Below are positions 52,468-63,320 of a stretch of 64,000 nt of DNA, piece by piece. The position numbers were made by a program, and so were the translations under genes. This stretch comes from Chromobacterium amazonense. Lineage in GTDB: Bacteria; Pseudomonadota; Gammaproteobacteria; Burkholderiales; Chromobacteriaceae. The notes under the pieces were generated by a model. It was given only the letters and a program-made list of their open reading frames with translations. It did not search any database and was not told the origin of the DNA. How positions within the stretch are numbered: position 1 is the stretch's first letter; every line of letters starts with the position of its first letter. Location of the stretch: assembly GCF_001855565.1 (NCBI RefSeq), contig NZ_MKCR01000027.1:310001-374000 (forward strand), in the 5' to 3' direction.

Positions 52468-53730
52468 ATGAAATGGAATGCGATATGGGAGCCGGAGCAG
52501 GCCATCGATCCGCGTCAGACCAGCCGCCGGGTCTGCCGCCTGCGCTGGATGATGTTGTCGCTCGCCTCGGCGCTGACGGCCGGCTGCGCGCTGCTGGATG
52601 TAGCCTTGCCGTGGCTGCTGATCATTCAGGCGCTGGCGACGCTGGCGCTGGTCAATCTGGCGCTGCCGCGGCTGCCGGCGTGGGAGGTGTCGGCCGAGCG
52701 GGCCTTGCGGCTGGGCCTGCTGGCCGATGTTTTGGTATTAACCGAGCTGCTGGCCTTCAGCGGCGGCGCGGCCAATCCGCTGGCCTCGCTCTATCTGCCG
52801 CCGGTGCTGTTCGCCGCGCTGCTGTCTCCTGGCTGGTTCGCCTGGTTGCTGGCCGTGCTCAGCGTCATGGCCTATGGCCTGCTGTTCGAATGGCATCTCG
52901 ATTGGCCGCTCAATGGCGGCAATGCCGCTTACGCCTTCAATCTGCACCTGGCTGGGATGTGGATTTCCTTCGCGCTGTCCGCGCTGTTGATCGCCGGTTT
53001 CGTGTCCTGGCTGGCCCGCCAGCTGCGGCATCAGGGCGATGCGCTGGCCGAGGCGCGGGAAACGCAGCTGCGCGACGAGCAATTGCTGGCGGTGGGCATG
53101 CAGGCGGCCGGCGCCGCCCATTCCTTGTCCACGCCGCTGAATACGCTGACCTTGCTGGTAGACGAGCTGATCAGCGAGCGCGCCGGCGACGCCGCGCTGC
53201 TGCAAGATCTGCTGCTGATGCGGGCGCAACTGGCCAGCTGCCGCGGCACGCTGTCCCGGCTCAAGCACGGCTCCGAGCCCAGCGCCGGGGCGCAGCCCTT
53301 GTTCGCGTCGCTGGCAGAGCGGCTGGATGGCTGGCGCAGCCTGCGGCCGGATGTGCGGCTGGACTGGCGCGCGCCGGAGGGCGAGGACCCGTTGGTGCGG
53401 CTGGATGCCGCGTTCTGGCCGGCGCTGTTCAATCTGGTCAACAACGCGGCTGAGGCCGGCGGCGGCGAAGTGGCGGTGTCGGCCAGCCTCAGCGGCGGCC
53501 GGCTGCGGCTGGACATTGTCAACCGCCAGGGCTGGCTCAGCGAGGCGCAATTGGCGCGCGCCGGCCTCGCGCCGCTGGAGTCGGCCAAGCCGGCCGGCAT
53601 GGGCCTAGGCATGATGCTGAGCCACGCCACGCTGGCGCGTCTGGGCGGCACGCTAAGCCTGGACAATCGCGCCGAGGGCGGCGTGCATGCGCGCATCACG
53701 CTGCCCTTGGCGTTGGAGGAGAAGACGTGA
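52468..53730 (+). CDS. regB: RegB/PrrB-type redox-sensing histidine kinase
   Basis: 420-aa kinase with six hydrophobic segments in the first ~190 residues, including the quinone-site-like SGGAANPLASLYLPPV. The H box is AAGAAHSLSTPLNTLTLLVD (~217). A Cys in LASCRGTLSRLKHG (~257) is where RegB has its redox-active Cys. The N box is NLVNNAAEAGG and the G box GMGLGMMLSHATL. GTGA overlap joins it to the regulator. It is divergent from the copper receptor. Pairs of this kind control respiration in response to oxygen and quinone state. Confidence 0.85.
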   Translation: MKWNAIWEPEQAIDPRQTSRRVCRLRWMMLSLASALTAGCALLDVALPWLLIIQALATLALVNLALPRLPAWEVSAERALRLGLLADVLVLTELLAFSGGAANPLASLYLPPVLFAALLSPGWFAWLLAVLSVMAYGLLFEWHLDWPLNGGNAAYAFNLHLAGMWISFALSALLIAGFVSWLARQLRHQGDALAEARETQLRDEQLLAVGMQAAGAAHSLSTPLNTLTLLVDELISERAGDAALLQDLLLMRAQLASCRGTLSRLKHGSEPSAGAQPLFASLAERLDGWRSLRPDVRLDWRAPEGEDPLVRLDAAFWPALFNLVNNAAEAGGGEVAVSASLSGGRLRLDIVNRQGWLSEAQLARAGLAPLESAKPAGMGLGMMLSHATLARLGGTLSLDNRAEGGVHARITLPLALEEKT

Positions 53731-54251
53731 GCGATTTTCTATTGATCGATGATGACGAAGCCTTCGCCATGGTGCTGATGCGCTCGCTGAGCCGGCGCGG
53801 CTACGAGACCGTATGGGCGCGCGACGCCGCAGAGGCCCTGGCGCGGGCGGCCGAGCGGCCGGCACGCATCCTGCTGGACCTGAATCTGGACGGCGATAGC
53901 GGCCTCAGGCTGCTGCCGGCGCTGCGCGCGGCCAGCCCGGCCAGCGCCATCGTGGTGCTGACCGGCTACGCCAGCATCGCCACCGCCGTCGAAGCCACCA
54001 AGCTGGGCGCGGTGCAGTACCTGGGCAAGCCGGCCGGCGTGGACGAGATTCTGGCGGCCTTCGCGCAGCAGGCGGCGAATCCGGAGCTGCCGGTATCGCC
54101 GCAGCCCATGTCCTTGCGCCGCGTGACCTGGGAGCATTTGCAGCGCGTGCTGGCCGAGCACGACGGCAATATCTCCGCCACCGCGCGCGCGCTGAACATG
54201 CATAGACGCACCCTGCAGCGCATGCTGGCCAAGAAGCCGGTGAAAAGCTGA
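53727..54251 (+). CDS. regA: RegA/PrrA-type response regulator
   Basis: 174-aa regulator starting at GTG 53727 inside the kinase stop. The receiver domain has LLIDDDEAFAMVL, phospho-acceptor Asp ~52 in ILLDLNLDGDSG, and YLGKPAGVDEILAAF. The short C-terminal domain is the Fis-type HTH that defines RegA/ActR/RoxR: LQRVLAEHDGNISATARALN then MHRRTLQRMLAKKP. Length and order match RegA (~180 aa). Targets are likely respiratory and redox genes. Confidence 0.9.
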   Translation: MSDFLLIDDDEAFAMVLMRSLSRRGYETVWARDAAEALARAAERPARILLDLNLDGDSGLRLLPALRAASPASAIVVLTGYASIATAVEATKLGAVQYLGKPAGVDEILAAFAQQAANPELPVSPQPMSLRRVTWEHLQRVLAEHDGNISATARALNMHRRTLQRMLAKKPVKS

Positions 54252-54372
54252 ATCAAAGGCCATGACGATTATATAAATCGGACGGTGGCAAGCCATCAGA
54301 AAATATGATTGGAGTGAAAGCTCCAGCGCGGCGTAACGTGCGGATTCCATACTGATAAAGGGGAGATGCGAG

Positions 54373-56003
<1,631 letters not shown>

Positions 56004-56039
56004 TGATTGGATTGTTTGCTCTAATGTGCTGGATTTTTA

Positions 56040-56185
56040 TAGAGCATTTACGTTAGAATGCCCGCTGCACTGAGAGCCGCAAGGTTTTGAGGTGTTAGCC
56101 CCTCGAAATATCGCGCTGGCCAAGGCCGGTCCGATGTTTCTTCCTCGTGTTGACCCCTGCCGCGTTGCCGCAGGGGTGTTTTTTT
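56040..56185 (+). ncRNA. Candidate small RNA or short leader ending in a terminator
   Basis: A possible -10 TAGAAT at 56054-56059 is followed by ~100 nt without a coding frame and by the terminator at 56154. The unit stands alone between the acyl-CoA synthetase gene and the chemoreceptor gene. No known RNA family is recognised. Part of it may simply be the 3' UTR of the synthetase. Confidence 0.35.
56154..56185 (+). terminator. Rho-independent terminator
   Basis: CCCCTGC/GCAGGGG stem with a CGCGTTGCC loop, followed by TGTTTTTTT. Confidence 0.88.
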
Positions 56186-56428
56186 GGCGTCGCCGCAGTG
56201 TGGCATTTACATCGACGCCACTCTTTCAAGCACCTATCATAATCAAGTTGGCATGCGTTCGATCAAGCGGTTTTGTCCGAGTCTGGTTTAACGTACTCGT
56301 CAAGTTTTCAATAAGCACTATCAAATACGCTTGACCCGATATCGCCTTGGCGAGTCAAGGCAGGTCGGCGCGCGCGCTCGCCTTCTATTCGGGACTGCTG
56401 ATTCAATACAGTGGGAAAAGGGAAACAG

Positions 56429-58306
56429 ATGAAATCACTCCGTAGCCGCCTGATAGCGCTCAACGCTTTGTTGATGGCGCTGTTCGGCCTGGTCCTGGTG
56501 ACCATAGTCTTCATGCAGATGCGATCGGAAATTCTGGGCGGGCTCGACAACGAGTTCGCCGCCAGCCTGAAGGGACAGAGCGCGGTGGTGACCACCTGGC
56601 TCTCCGAGAAAAAGCAGCAGATCGTCGCCCAGACCAGCGTGGCCGCCGAACCGGATGCGCTGCGTTTCCTCAAGGTAGGCAGCAAAGCCGGCGGCTTCAA
56701 TGTCAACTATGCCGGTTACGCCGATGGACGCACACTGTTCTCCGACGATTGGGTGGCGCCGACGGATTACAAAGTGGCCGACCGCGACTGGTACAAGCAG
56801 GCAAAGGAAGCCGGCCAGCCGATTGTAACCGAGCCTTATGTCGACGAAGCCACCAAGAAGCTGACCGTCACCATCGCCGCGCCGTTCAACCACAACGGCG
56901 CCTTCGCCGGCGTGGTCGGCGGCGACGTGATGGTGGACACGCTGGTCAAGTCGGTGCTGTCGACGAAGGTGCGCGGCAACGGCTACGCCTTCATCGTCGA
57001 CAAGAAGGGCACGGTGATCGCCCACCCGCAAGCCGAGCTGACGCTGAAGCCCATCACCGGCCAGGTGCCGGAATTGACGCCGGAGCGGCTGGCGCAGCTG
57101 GTGCAAAGCGACAACGCCTCGGATATGAACATCGGTGGCAAGGACATGCTGGTTTCCGCCCAGACCATTCCCGGCACCAACTGGGTCATGGCGCTGGCCA
57201 CCGAGCGCGACGTAGTGCTGGCGCCGTTGAACAAGCTCTTGTACACCATAGGCGGGCTGACTCTGCTGGTATTCGCCTTGATGATCCCGTTTGCCAGCGC
57301 GATCATCGGCAAGATGCTGTCCGGCCTGGTGAAACTGAAAACGGCGATGGAGGACATCGCCCGTGGCCAGGGCGACCTGACGCTGCGGCTGAAGGATGAC
57401 GGGCAGGACGAGATCGCCGCCACCGCGCGCGCGTTCAATACCTTCGTCGGCCAGCTGGGCCACCTGTTCCGCGGCCTGAAGACGGATGCGCAGGATGTGG
57501 TGGGCGGGGTGCAGGATGCCAGCCAGCTGGTGGCCAGCGTGGCGCAGAGCGCCCGCCATATCTCGGACGTGTCGTCCTCCAACGCCGCCACCCTGGAGCA
57601 GATCACCGTCTCGATATCCCATATCGCCGACAGCGCGCGCCAGGCAGACCAATTGGCCAGCGCCACCGGGCAGAATCTGGCAGCCAGCGCCGACAATATG
57701 GAACGGCTGTCCAGCGGCATGGAAAACACCGTGCAGTCGGTGCGCGGGCTGGAGGAGATGCTGTCCTCGCTGGACAAGCGCTCGCAGGAAATCTCCGGCA
57801 TCACCAATGTGATCCGCGACATCGCCGACCAGACCAATTTGCTGGCGCTGAACGCGGCGATCGAGGCCGCCCGCGCCGGCGAGCAGGGACGCGGCTTCGC
57901 CGTGGTGGCCGACGAAGTGCGCAAGCTGGCCGAGCGCACCGCCCAGGCCACGCTGGAAATCTCCAATATGGTGGGGGCGATCCGCGAGGAAACCGGCCGC
58001 GCGGTGGGCGACGTCAACAACACGGTGCAGGCGGTGGACGAGGGCGTGGGCCTGACCCGAGAGGCGGTGGACAATATCGCCGCCATCCGCGAATCCATGC
58101 TGGAGGTGGTGGCCAAAATGAGCGAGATCTCCCATTCCACCCAGGAGCAGCACAAGGCCACTACGCTGATCGCGCAAAGCTCCGAGGCGATCAACGGTCA
58201 TGTGCTGGAGAACGACGACGTGCTGCAAAACGTCAGCAGCACGCTATCCGGCCTGGCCGGCAACGCCGGCAAGATGGACGCGGAGTTCAACAAGTTCCGG
58301 CTGTGA
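56429..58306 (+). CDS. Methyl-accepting chemotaxis protein (dCache sensor)
   Basis: 625-aa chemoreceptor. A first transmembrane helix ([20 protein letters not shown]), a periplasmic double-Cache domain (~35-275; [20 protein letters not shown] is the dCache signature), a second helix ([20 protein letters not shown]), HAMP (~300-355) and the cytoplasmic signalling domain with the hairpin tip [20 protein letters not shown] then [21 protein letters not shown] 56429 has AAGGGA upstream. The ligand is probably an amino acid or other small molecule, as for many dCache receptors. It lacks a C-terminal NWETF-type pentapeptide. Confidence 0.93.
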   Translation: MKSLRSRLIALNALLMALFGLVLVTIVFMQMRSEILGGLDNEFAASLKGQSAVVTTWLSEKKQQIVAQTSVAAEPDALRFLKVGSKAGGFNVNYAGYADGRTLFSDDWVAPTDYKVADRDWYKQAKEAGQPIVTEPYVDEATKKLTVTIAAPFNHNGAFAGVVGGDVMVDTLVKSVLSTKVRGNGYAFIVDKKGTVIAHPQAELTLKPITGQVPELTPERLAQLVQSDNASDMNIGGKDMLVSAQTIPGTNWVMALATERDVVLAPLNKLLYTIGGLTLLVFALMIPFASAIIGKMLSGLVKLKTAMEDIARGQGDLTLRLKDDGQDEIAATARAFNTFVGQLGHLFRGLKTDAQDVVGGVQDASQLVASVAQSARHISDVSSSNAATLEQITVSISHIADSARQADQLASATGQNLAASADNMERLSSGMENTVQSVRGLEEMLSSLDKRSQEISGITNVIRDIADQTNLLALNAAIEAARAGEQGRGFAVVADEVRKLAERTAQATLEISNMVGAIREETGRAVGDVNNTVQAVDEGVGLTREAVDNIAAIRESMLEVVAKMSEISHSTQEQHKATTLIAQSSEAINGHVLENDDVLQNVSSTLSGLAGNAGKMDAEFNKFRL

Positions 58307-58323
58307 TCCCGCCGGTCAGGCAG

Positions 58324-58352
58324 ACAACGCCGCCTTGCCAGGCGGCGTTTTT
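58324..58352 (+). terminator. Rho-independent terminator of the chemoreceptor gene
   Basis: AACGCCGCC/GGCGGCGTT stem with a TTGCCA loop and a short T run. Confidence 0.8.
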
Positions 58353-58395
58353 GCGTCGATGATCCGAGGCAACCGTTCCGATTGGCCCACGCTCG

Positions 58396-60213
58396 ATGAT
58401 CCCGCTTTCTCCCGACACCCTGCTCGCCGCCCGTCTGCTGGCCGAAGGCGACCTGTCCGGCGCGCTGCATGCCGCGCAGACCGGCCTGCAGGCCGAGCCT
58501 GGCAATGCGCCGCTGTGGATCTTGCTGGGTGTTTGCGCCGCTCGACTCGGTCAGTTGCCGTTGGCGGAGCAATGCTGGTGCCAGGCGCTGGCGCTCGATC
58601 CCGCCACACCGGACGCGCATTTCAATCTGGCTTGCCTGCGCGCCGAGCAGCGCAAACTGAGCGAGGCGGAGTCGCATTATCGCGCCGAGCTGGCGCGCGA
58701 TCCGGACCACCCGGCCAGCCTGGGCAATCTGGGCAATCTGCTGCATGAAGCCGGCCGGCTGGCGGAGGCCGAAGCCTGCTTCCGCCGCCGGCTGGCGGCT
58801 CACCCTTCGGCCGCCGCGCATTATCAGCTGGGCCGTTTGCTGCGCCAGCAGGGCCAAGCCGGCGAGGCGGAGGCCTGTTTGCGCGCCTGCCTGGCGGATG
58901 CGCCGGACGATGTCGAAGCCCTGCAGCTGCTGGGCCAGCTGCTGGCGGACAAGGGCGAGGCGGCCGAGGCTGAAACGATGTTGCGGCGCGCCTTGGCTCT
59001 CGAACCGGAACATGCCGTCGCCGGCAATAATCTGGGGCTGCTGCTGATGGCGCGCCGCAACTGGGACGAGGCGGAGCGCTGGCTGCGCCTGGCCCATGCC
59101 CGGCAGCCGGCAGCGGTGCTGCCCAATCTGGCGGCTCTGCTTTGCGCCACCGGCCGCGCGGCGGAGGCCGAGAAGGCGCTGCGCGAGGCGCTGGCGGCCG
59201 AGCCGAACTGCGCCGACTGGCTGAATCTGCTCGGCGTGGTCCTGCGCGAGCAGGGTCGGGACGATGAGGCGGAGCAAGCCTGGACGCGCGGCCTGGCACA
59301 GGCGCCGGCGCATCGCCGCTTGCGGCAGAATCTGGGCTATCTGCAGCTGGCGCGCGGCGAATGGCAGGCCGGCTGGGAGAGCCACGAGGCCAGGCTGGCC
59401 GCCGCGAGCTATCCTGCGCCGCCGTCGCCGCGGTGGCAGGGGGAGGACTTGTCGGGCAGGCGTCTGCTGTTGATGTTCGAGCAGGGCTATGGCGACGCCA
59501 TCCACTTCAGCCGCTATCTGAATCCGCTGCTCGAAAAAGGCGCGGCCCGCGTCACAGCCCAGTGCCGCGCGCCGCTGTTGCCCTTGTTTGCGCGGCAATG
59601 GCCGCAAGCGGAGTGGCTGGCGATGGGCGGCGGCTATCCCGCCGATTTTCCGCCGCACGATTGCCATGTGTTTTCCATGAGCCTGCCATGGGTCTTGCGC
59701 GCCTTCGCGCCGCGCGCGGAAAGCTATCTGCAGGCCGATCCGGCGCTGCGGCAGGCGTGGCGGGAGCGTTTGCCGACCGGCCGCCATATCGGCCTGGTCT
59801 GGCGCGGCCGGCCCGAGCATCCGTTCGACCACTGCCGCTCGCTGCCGGGGCCGGAGGCCTTGCTGCCGTTGTTGGCCGATGGTGGCGTCAACTGGATAGC
59901 GCTGCAACCGGAGCCGACCGAGGCCGAGCAGGCCTGGCTGCGCGAACATGGCGTGCTGGAGCTGGGCTGTGAACTCAAGGATTTTGCCGATAGCGCAGCC
60001 CTGCTTGCAGAACTGGATGGCGTGGTGAGCGTGGACACCGCGATGGCGCACCTGGCCGGCGCGCTGGGCGTGCCTTGCCGGCTGCTGTTGGCCGGCGAGC
60101 ATGTGGATTGGCGCTGGGGGCGGGATGGCGAAGCGACGCCGTGGTACGGCTCGGTCCGTCTGCAGCGCCAAAGGCGCGGCGAGGGATGGGACGAGACGAT
60201 GGCTCGGCTTTGA
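58396..60213 (+). CDS. TPR protein with a glycosyltransferase-like C-terminal domain
   Basis: 605-aa protein. Residues ~1-320 are at least eight tetratricopeptide repeats (for example HFNLACLRAEQRKLSEAESH and VAGNNLGLLLMARRNWDEAE). Residues ~345-600 resemble the GT-B fold seen in TPR-GT41/GT9-like proteins (LLMFEQGYGDAIHFSRYLNP, IGLVWRGRPEHPFDHCRSLP, GVVSVDTAMAHLAGALGVPC). Such proteins may glycosylate protein or surface glycans. It lies behind the chemoreceptor gene but has its own transcription unit after the terminator. Activity is inference. Confidence 0.8.
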   Translation: MIPLSPDTLLAARLLAEGDLSGALHAAQTGLQAEPGNAPLWILLGVCAARLGQLPLAEQCWCQALALDPATPDAHFNLACLRAEQRKLSEAESHYRAELARDPDHPASLGNLGNLLHEAGRLAEAEACFRRRLAAHPSAAAHYQLGRLLRQQGQAGEAEACLRACLADAPDDVEALQLLGQLLADKGEAAEAETMLRRALALEPEHAVAGNNLGLLLMARRNWDEAERWLRLAHARQPAAVLPNLAALLCATGRAAEAEKALREALAAEPNCADWLNLLGVVLREQGRDDEAEQAWTRGLAQAPAHRRLRQNLGYLQLARGEWQAGWESHEARLAAASYPAPPSPRWQGEDLSGRRLLLMFEQGYGDAIHFSRYLNPLLEKGAARVTAQCRAPLLPLFARQWPQAEWLAMGGGYPADFPPHDCHVFSMSLPWVLRAFAPRAESYLQADPALRQAWRERLPTGRHIGLVWRGRPEHPFDHCRSLPGPEALLPLLADGGVNWIALQPEPTEAEQAWLREHGVLELGCELKDFADSAALLAELDGVVSVDTAMAHLAGALGVPCRLLLAGEHVDWRWGRDGEATPWYGSVRLQRQRRGEGWDETMARL

Positions 60214-60214
60214 G

Positions 60215-60420
60215 CGGCGGAATGCCCGGCGCGGCCGGGCTTCCGCCCTACAGCCTTTTGCCGGGATGCATCAGATGGTCCGGAGGCGACGGCTGTTTGA
60301 TGCTGCGTATCCGCAAGTAGGGCGGAAGCCCCATGGGGGCGTTCCGCCAAGCTTTGGCCATGACGGCAAGCTTAAGCCATGATAGGCGGAACGCCCAGCT
60401 CGGCCGGGCTTCCGCCCTAC
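60215..60420. repeat. Three REP-like palindromes between the TPR and FAD-oxidase genes
   Basis: Units at about 60215-60253, 60318-60348 and 60384-60420 have the form GGCGGAA-GCCC...GGGC-TTCCGCC with TAGGGC ends, the same family as at 50296-50405. They lie between convergent genes and surround a duplicated gene fragment. Confidence 0.85.
60250..60316 (-). pseudogene. Degenerate duplicate of the 3' end of the FAD-oxidase gene
   Basis: The minus strand reads RSIKQPSPPDHLMHPGKRL-stop, collinear with the true C terminus RSIKHALDPDGLMNPGKWL-stop encoded at 60417-60475. The DNA copies match at most positions, including TGTTTGATGCTGCG. It lies between two REP palindromes, which suggests the end of the gene was duplicated together with the repeat and then decayed. 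Confidence 0.75.
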
Positions 60421-61799
60421 AGCCACTTTCCGGGATTCATCAGCCCGTCCGGGTCCAGCGCGTGTTTGATGCTGCGCATCAATTCCAGCGCCAGCGGGTC
60501 TTTGTAGCGCGCCAGCCAGTCTTTCTTCAGCTGGCCGACGCCGTGTTCGGCCGCCAGCGTGCCGCCCAGACGGTAGACATGGTCGTAGACGATGGCGTTG
60601 ACCGCCGGTTCGTCGTCGAACAGATCGACATTGCCGGGCCGGGTGAAGCTGACGTTGTAGTGCAGATTGCCGTCGCCGGCATGGCCGAAGGCGACGATGC
60701 GCACGCCGGGAAACGCCCGCTCCAGATCCGCCGCGCAGTTTCGCACCAGTTGCGGCAGCGCCGAGGTCGGCACCGCGATGTCGTGCTTGATGCTGGGTCC
60801 GTCCTTGCGCTGGCTTTCCGATATTTCGTCGCGCAGCGTCCACAGCTTGCGCCGTTCGGTTTCATTCTGCGCCACCACGCCGTCCAGCATGTCCTGCGTG
60901 GCCAGCCACTCCACCAGCGCGTCGTTAAGCTCGGCTGCGTCGCCGCCGTCGGACAGCTCGATCAGGATCAGCCACGGCGCGGAAAACGGCATCAGCGATG
61001 GATGGTGGCGCAGCAGCACCTGCTGGCAGCTGGCGTCCATCACCTCGAAGGCGGTCAGCCGGTCGCCGAAGCGGTGGCGCAGCCGGTTCAGCCAGTCTAT
61101 CGCTGTTTCGATGTCGGTCAGGCCCACCATGGCTGTGGCGTGGGCGCTGGGCAGCGGAAACAGTTTCAGCGTGGCGGCAGTGATCAGGCCCAGCTGGCCT
61201 TCGGCGCCGATGAACAGCTGCTTCAGGTCCAGGCCGGTGGTGTCCTTGCGCAGGCCGGACAACTGGTTCAGCACGCGGCCGTCCGGCAGCACCACCTCCA
61301 GCCCCAGCGTCAGCTCGCGCATGGTGCCGTAGCGCAGCACCGCCACGCCGCCGGCGTTGGTGGAAAGATTGCCGCCGATCTGGCAAGTCCCTTGCGAAGC
61401 CAGCGACAGCGGGAACAGCCGCCCGGCTGCTTCGGCTGCCTGTTGCGCTTCTTGCAGCGTGACGCCGGCGTCCACGGTCATCGCGTTGTTGTCGGTGTCG
61501 ACGGCGCGGATGGCGTTCAGCCGCCGCAGCGCGACCACCAGCTGCCGGCCGCTGCCGTCCGGCGTGGCCGCGCCGCAGGTGGAGGTGTTGCCGCCTTGCG
61601 GCACGATGGCCACTTGATGTGCGCGGCACAGTTTGACCAGCTCGGAGACTTCCGCGGTCGAGCCGGGCCGCGCCACCGCCAGCGGCGCGCCTTGGTAGCG
61701 GCGGCGCCAGTCCAGCGTGAACGGCGCGGTATCGGCGGCGGAGGTCAGAACGTGTTGCCGGCCGACGATGGCGGCCAGTTGCTGCAGGAAGTCGTTCAT
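60417..61799 (-). CDS. FAD-binding oxidoreductase, glycolate/D-lactate/D-2-hydroxyglutarate dehydrogenase family
   Basis: 460-aa flavoprotein. The PCMH-type FAD domain has VVPQGGNTSTCGAATPDGSG and the later ASQGTCQIGGNLSTNAGGVA. The C-terminal FAD-oxidase domain holds HAGDGNLHYNVSF and the metal/substrate region AAEHGVGQLKKDWLARY (catalytic-His type). It oxidises a D-2-hydroxy acid to the 2-oxo acid, with the acceptor unknown. Its start overlaps the dipeptidase gene by ATGA, so it is the last gene of the minus-strand cluster. Confidence 0.9.
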   Translation of the reverse strand: MNDFLQQLAAIVGRQHVLTSAADTAPFTLDWRRRYQGAPLAVARPGSTAEVSELVKLCRAHQVAIVPQGGNTSTCGAATPDGSGRQLVVALRRLNAIRAVDTDNNAMTVDAGVTLQEAQQAAEAAGRLFPLSLASQGTCQIGGNLSTNAGGVAVLRYGTMRELTLGLEVVLPDGRVLNQLSGLRKDTTGLDLKQLFIGAEGQLGLITAATLKLFPLPSAHATAMVGLTDIETAIDWLNRLRHRFGDRLTAFEVMDASCQQVLLRHHPSLMPFSAPWLILIELSDGGDAAELNDALVEWLATQDMLDGVVAQNETERRKLWTLRDEISESQRKDGPSIKHDIAVPTSALPQLVRNCAADLERAFPGVRIVAFGHAGDGNLHYNVSFTRPGNVDLFDDEPAVNAIVYDHVYRLGGTLAAEHGVGQLKKDWLARYKDPLALELMRSIKHALDPDGLMNPGKWL

Positions 61800-62464
61800 G
61801 CGGGTTCCAGAAAACTTTCATCTACGACCGCGTACAGCGCCTGCGGCGCGCCGCTGACGGCGGCCCAATAGCGGTCGCCGTAGGACCAATGCCACCATTC
61901 GGATGGGTAGTTGACGAAGCCGGCGGCCTGCATTGCCCGGATCAGCACAGCGCGGTTGGCCCGCGCCTGATCGGAGAGGCCGGGACTGTCGGTGTAGCAG
62001 GTGCCGGCGGATTCCTCGCTGTCGGCATTGAACGGGCTCCCCATGTCCAGTTCCATGCCGGCTGCGTCGATCAGCGTCAGGTCCAGCGCCGCGCCGGTGG
62101 GGTGAGGGGCGACCGCCGGCGGCGCGACGTAGAGGCTGGCCTCGCGCAGCAGCTGGGCTTCATCCAGCTCCGGCCTCCGCTCGCGCAGCCGGGCCAGGTG
62201 CTCGTCATAGGAGCGCCGCTGGCGGGCCAGCGGGCGATACGCTTCCTTGACATAAAAACGCAGGCCGTCGGGCAGATGGCGGGCGGCTTCGCGCAGCCGC
62301 TCGGCCACGGCGCGGCGGGCCTTCAGGAAGTGCGGGCTGCGGCTGGAGATCTGGCTGCGGCTCAGGTCCACGTCCCAGTCGGAATAAGCGGCCAGATCGA
62401 CAAAAGGCTCATCGTGGCCGGCAAGGGCGATGTCTAGCAGTAACGGGTCGGCTAAGGTCAGCAT
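61796..62464 (-). CDS. VanX/DdpX-like D-Ala-D-Ala dipeptidase (M15 family)
   Basis: 222-aa zinc peptidase. Zinc ligands are in APHPTGAALDLTLID (SxHxxGxAxD-like) and EWWHWSYGD (ExxH, with catalytic Glu). FYVKEAYRPLARQRRSYDEH supplies the conserved Arg. The size is that of VanX (202 aa). It has no signal peptide, so it is cytoplasmic and likely recycles D-Ala-D-Ala rather than acting on murein. The gene overlaps the FAD-oxidase gene by ATGA. Confidence 0.88.
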   Translation of the reverse strand: MLTLADPLLLDIALAGHDEPFVDLAAYSDWDVDLSRSQISSRSPHFLKARRAVAERLREAARHLPDGLRFYVKEAYRPLARQRRSYDEHLARLRERRPELDEAQLLREASLYVAPPAVAPHPTGAALDLTLIDAAGMELDMGSPFNADSEESAGTCYTDSPGLSDQARANRAVLIRAMQAAGFVNYPSEWWHWSYGDRYWAAVSGAPQALYAVVDESFLEPA

Positions 62465-62479
62465 GGCAGGCCGTAGTCT

Positions 62480-62992
62480 TCAGAAAGGCCCGTTGTTGTC
62501 GCGCAGCTTGTCCGGCAGGCCGTCGTGGCCGCCGAGCTCGCGTTCCGGCACGTCGTCCCAGTGCAGCGCCCCCAGGAACTGGTTGCGTTCGGGATGCACG
62601 GGGTAGTGGATGCGGTTGTCCGCTCTGTCCGTGTCGCCGACGCAGAGCAGGCGGACGTTCTGCTCGGTATTGTTGATGAAGGTGTGGGCCAGGCCGTCTC
62701 CGGCTTTGAAGCCGACCGAGTCGCCGGGCTGCAGCCGGTACAAGGTGCCATCGAGCCAGACGTCGGGCGTGCCTTCCAGCACGTGGACGAATTCGTCTTC
62801 GGTTTTTTCGGCATGGGGCCAACTGGTGCGACAGCCGGGTTCCAGCAGTTCGTGGTTGATGCCGAGGCGGGCGAAGCCATAGTGCTTGCCCAGCTCGCTT
62901 CCGCGCGACAGCGGTTCCTGGCTGCCGGAGTAATAGCGCGGCCTGTCGCTTTGCAGTTCGCTCCAGTGTTTGATGCAGTCGGGACGGCTCAT
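62480..62992 (-). CDS. Cupin-domain protein
   Basis: 170-aa cupin. The two cupin motifs are WPHAEKTEDEFVHVLEGTPDVWLDG (His/Glu-rich motif 1) and DGLAHTFINNTEQNVRLLCV (motif 2). It resembles sugar-isomerase-like or auxin-binding-type cupins. The Met at 62992 overlaps the end of the Cys-rich gene by ATGA. Function unknown. Confidence 0.82.
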   Translation of the reverse strand: MSRPDCIKHWSELQSDRPRYYSGSQEPLSRGSELGKHYGFARLGINHELLEPGCRTSWPHAEKTEDEFVHVLEGTPDVWLDGTLYRLQPGDSVGFKAGDGLAHTFINNTEQNVRLLCVGDTDRADNRIHYPVHPERNQFLGALHWDDVPERELGGHDGLPDKLRDNNGPF

Positions 62993-63309
62993 GGGTCTTC
63001 CTCTGTAGTGGCCAGGCTGTCGCAGCCGTGGCCGATGGCGAGATAGCGCCGCGCCAGCAGCCTGAATCCCGGCTCGGCCCAGGCGGGCAAGCGGCTCAGA
63101 TGACGGCGCGGGGCTTGCAGCAGGCCGCAGCGATAGCGGGTGTCTGCCCACTCCAGCGCGGGACAGGGGCCGGCGCGATGTTTCAGCAATAGCCGCGACA
63201 GCGGGCAAGGCGCGGCCGCGCAGCATACGCCGCAGCCGTTGCAGGGCAGGCCGGGCGCCGGTTTGGCCGGCGCATCCAGTCTCAACCATACCACCTGCCG
63301 GCTGGCCAT
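62989..63309 (-). CDS. YkgJ-type Cys-rich zinc/iron-chelating protein
   Basis: 106 aa. It has the CxxCxxCC cluster LPCNGCGVCCAAAPCPLSRL and further Cys in AGPCPALEW, YRCGLLQ and HGCDSL, as in YkgJ/YcgN-type metal-binding proteins. The start at 63309 (MASRQVVWLRLD) lies 12 nt after the GST stop, and the gene overlaps the cupin gene, so all are in one operon. Role unknown. Confidence 0.75.
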   Translation of the reverse strand: MASRQVVWLRLDAPAKPAPGLPCNGCGVCCAAAPCPLSRLLLKHRAGPCPALEWADTRYRCGLLQAPRRHLSRLPAWAEPGFRLLARRYLAIGHGCDSLATTEEDP

Positions 63310-63320
63310 GACAGGCGCGC

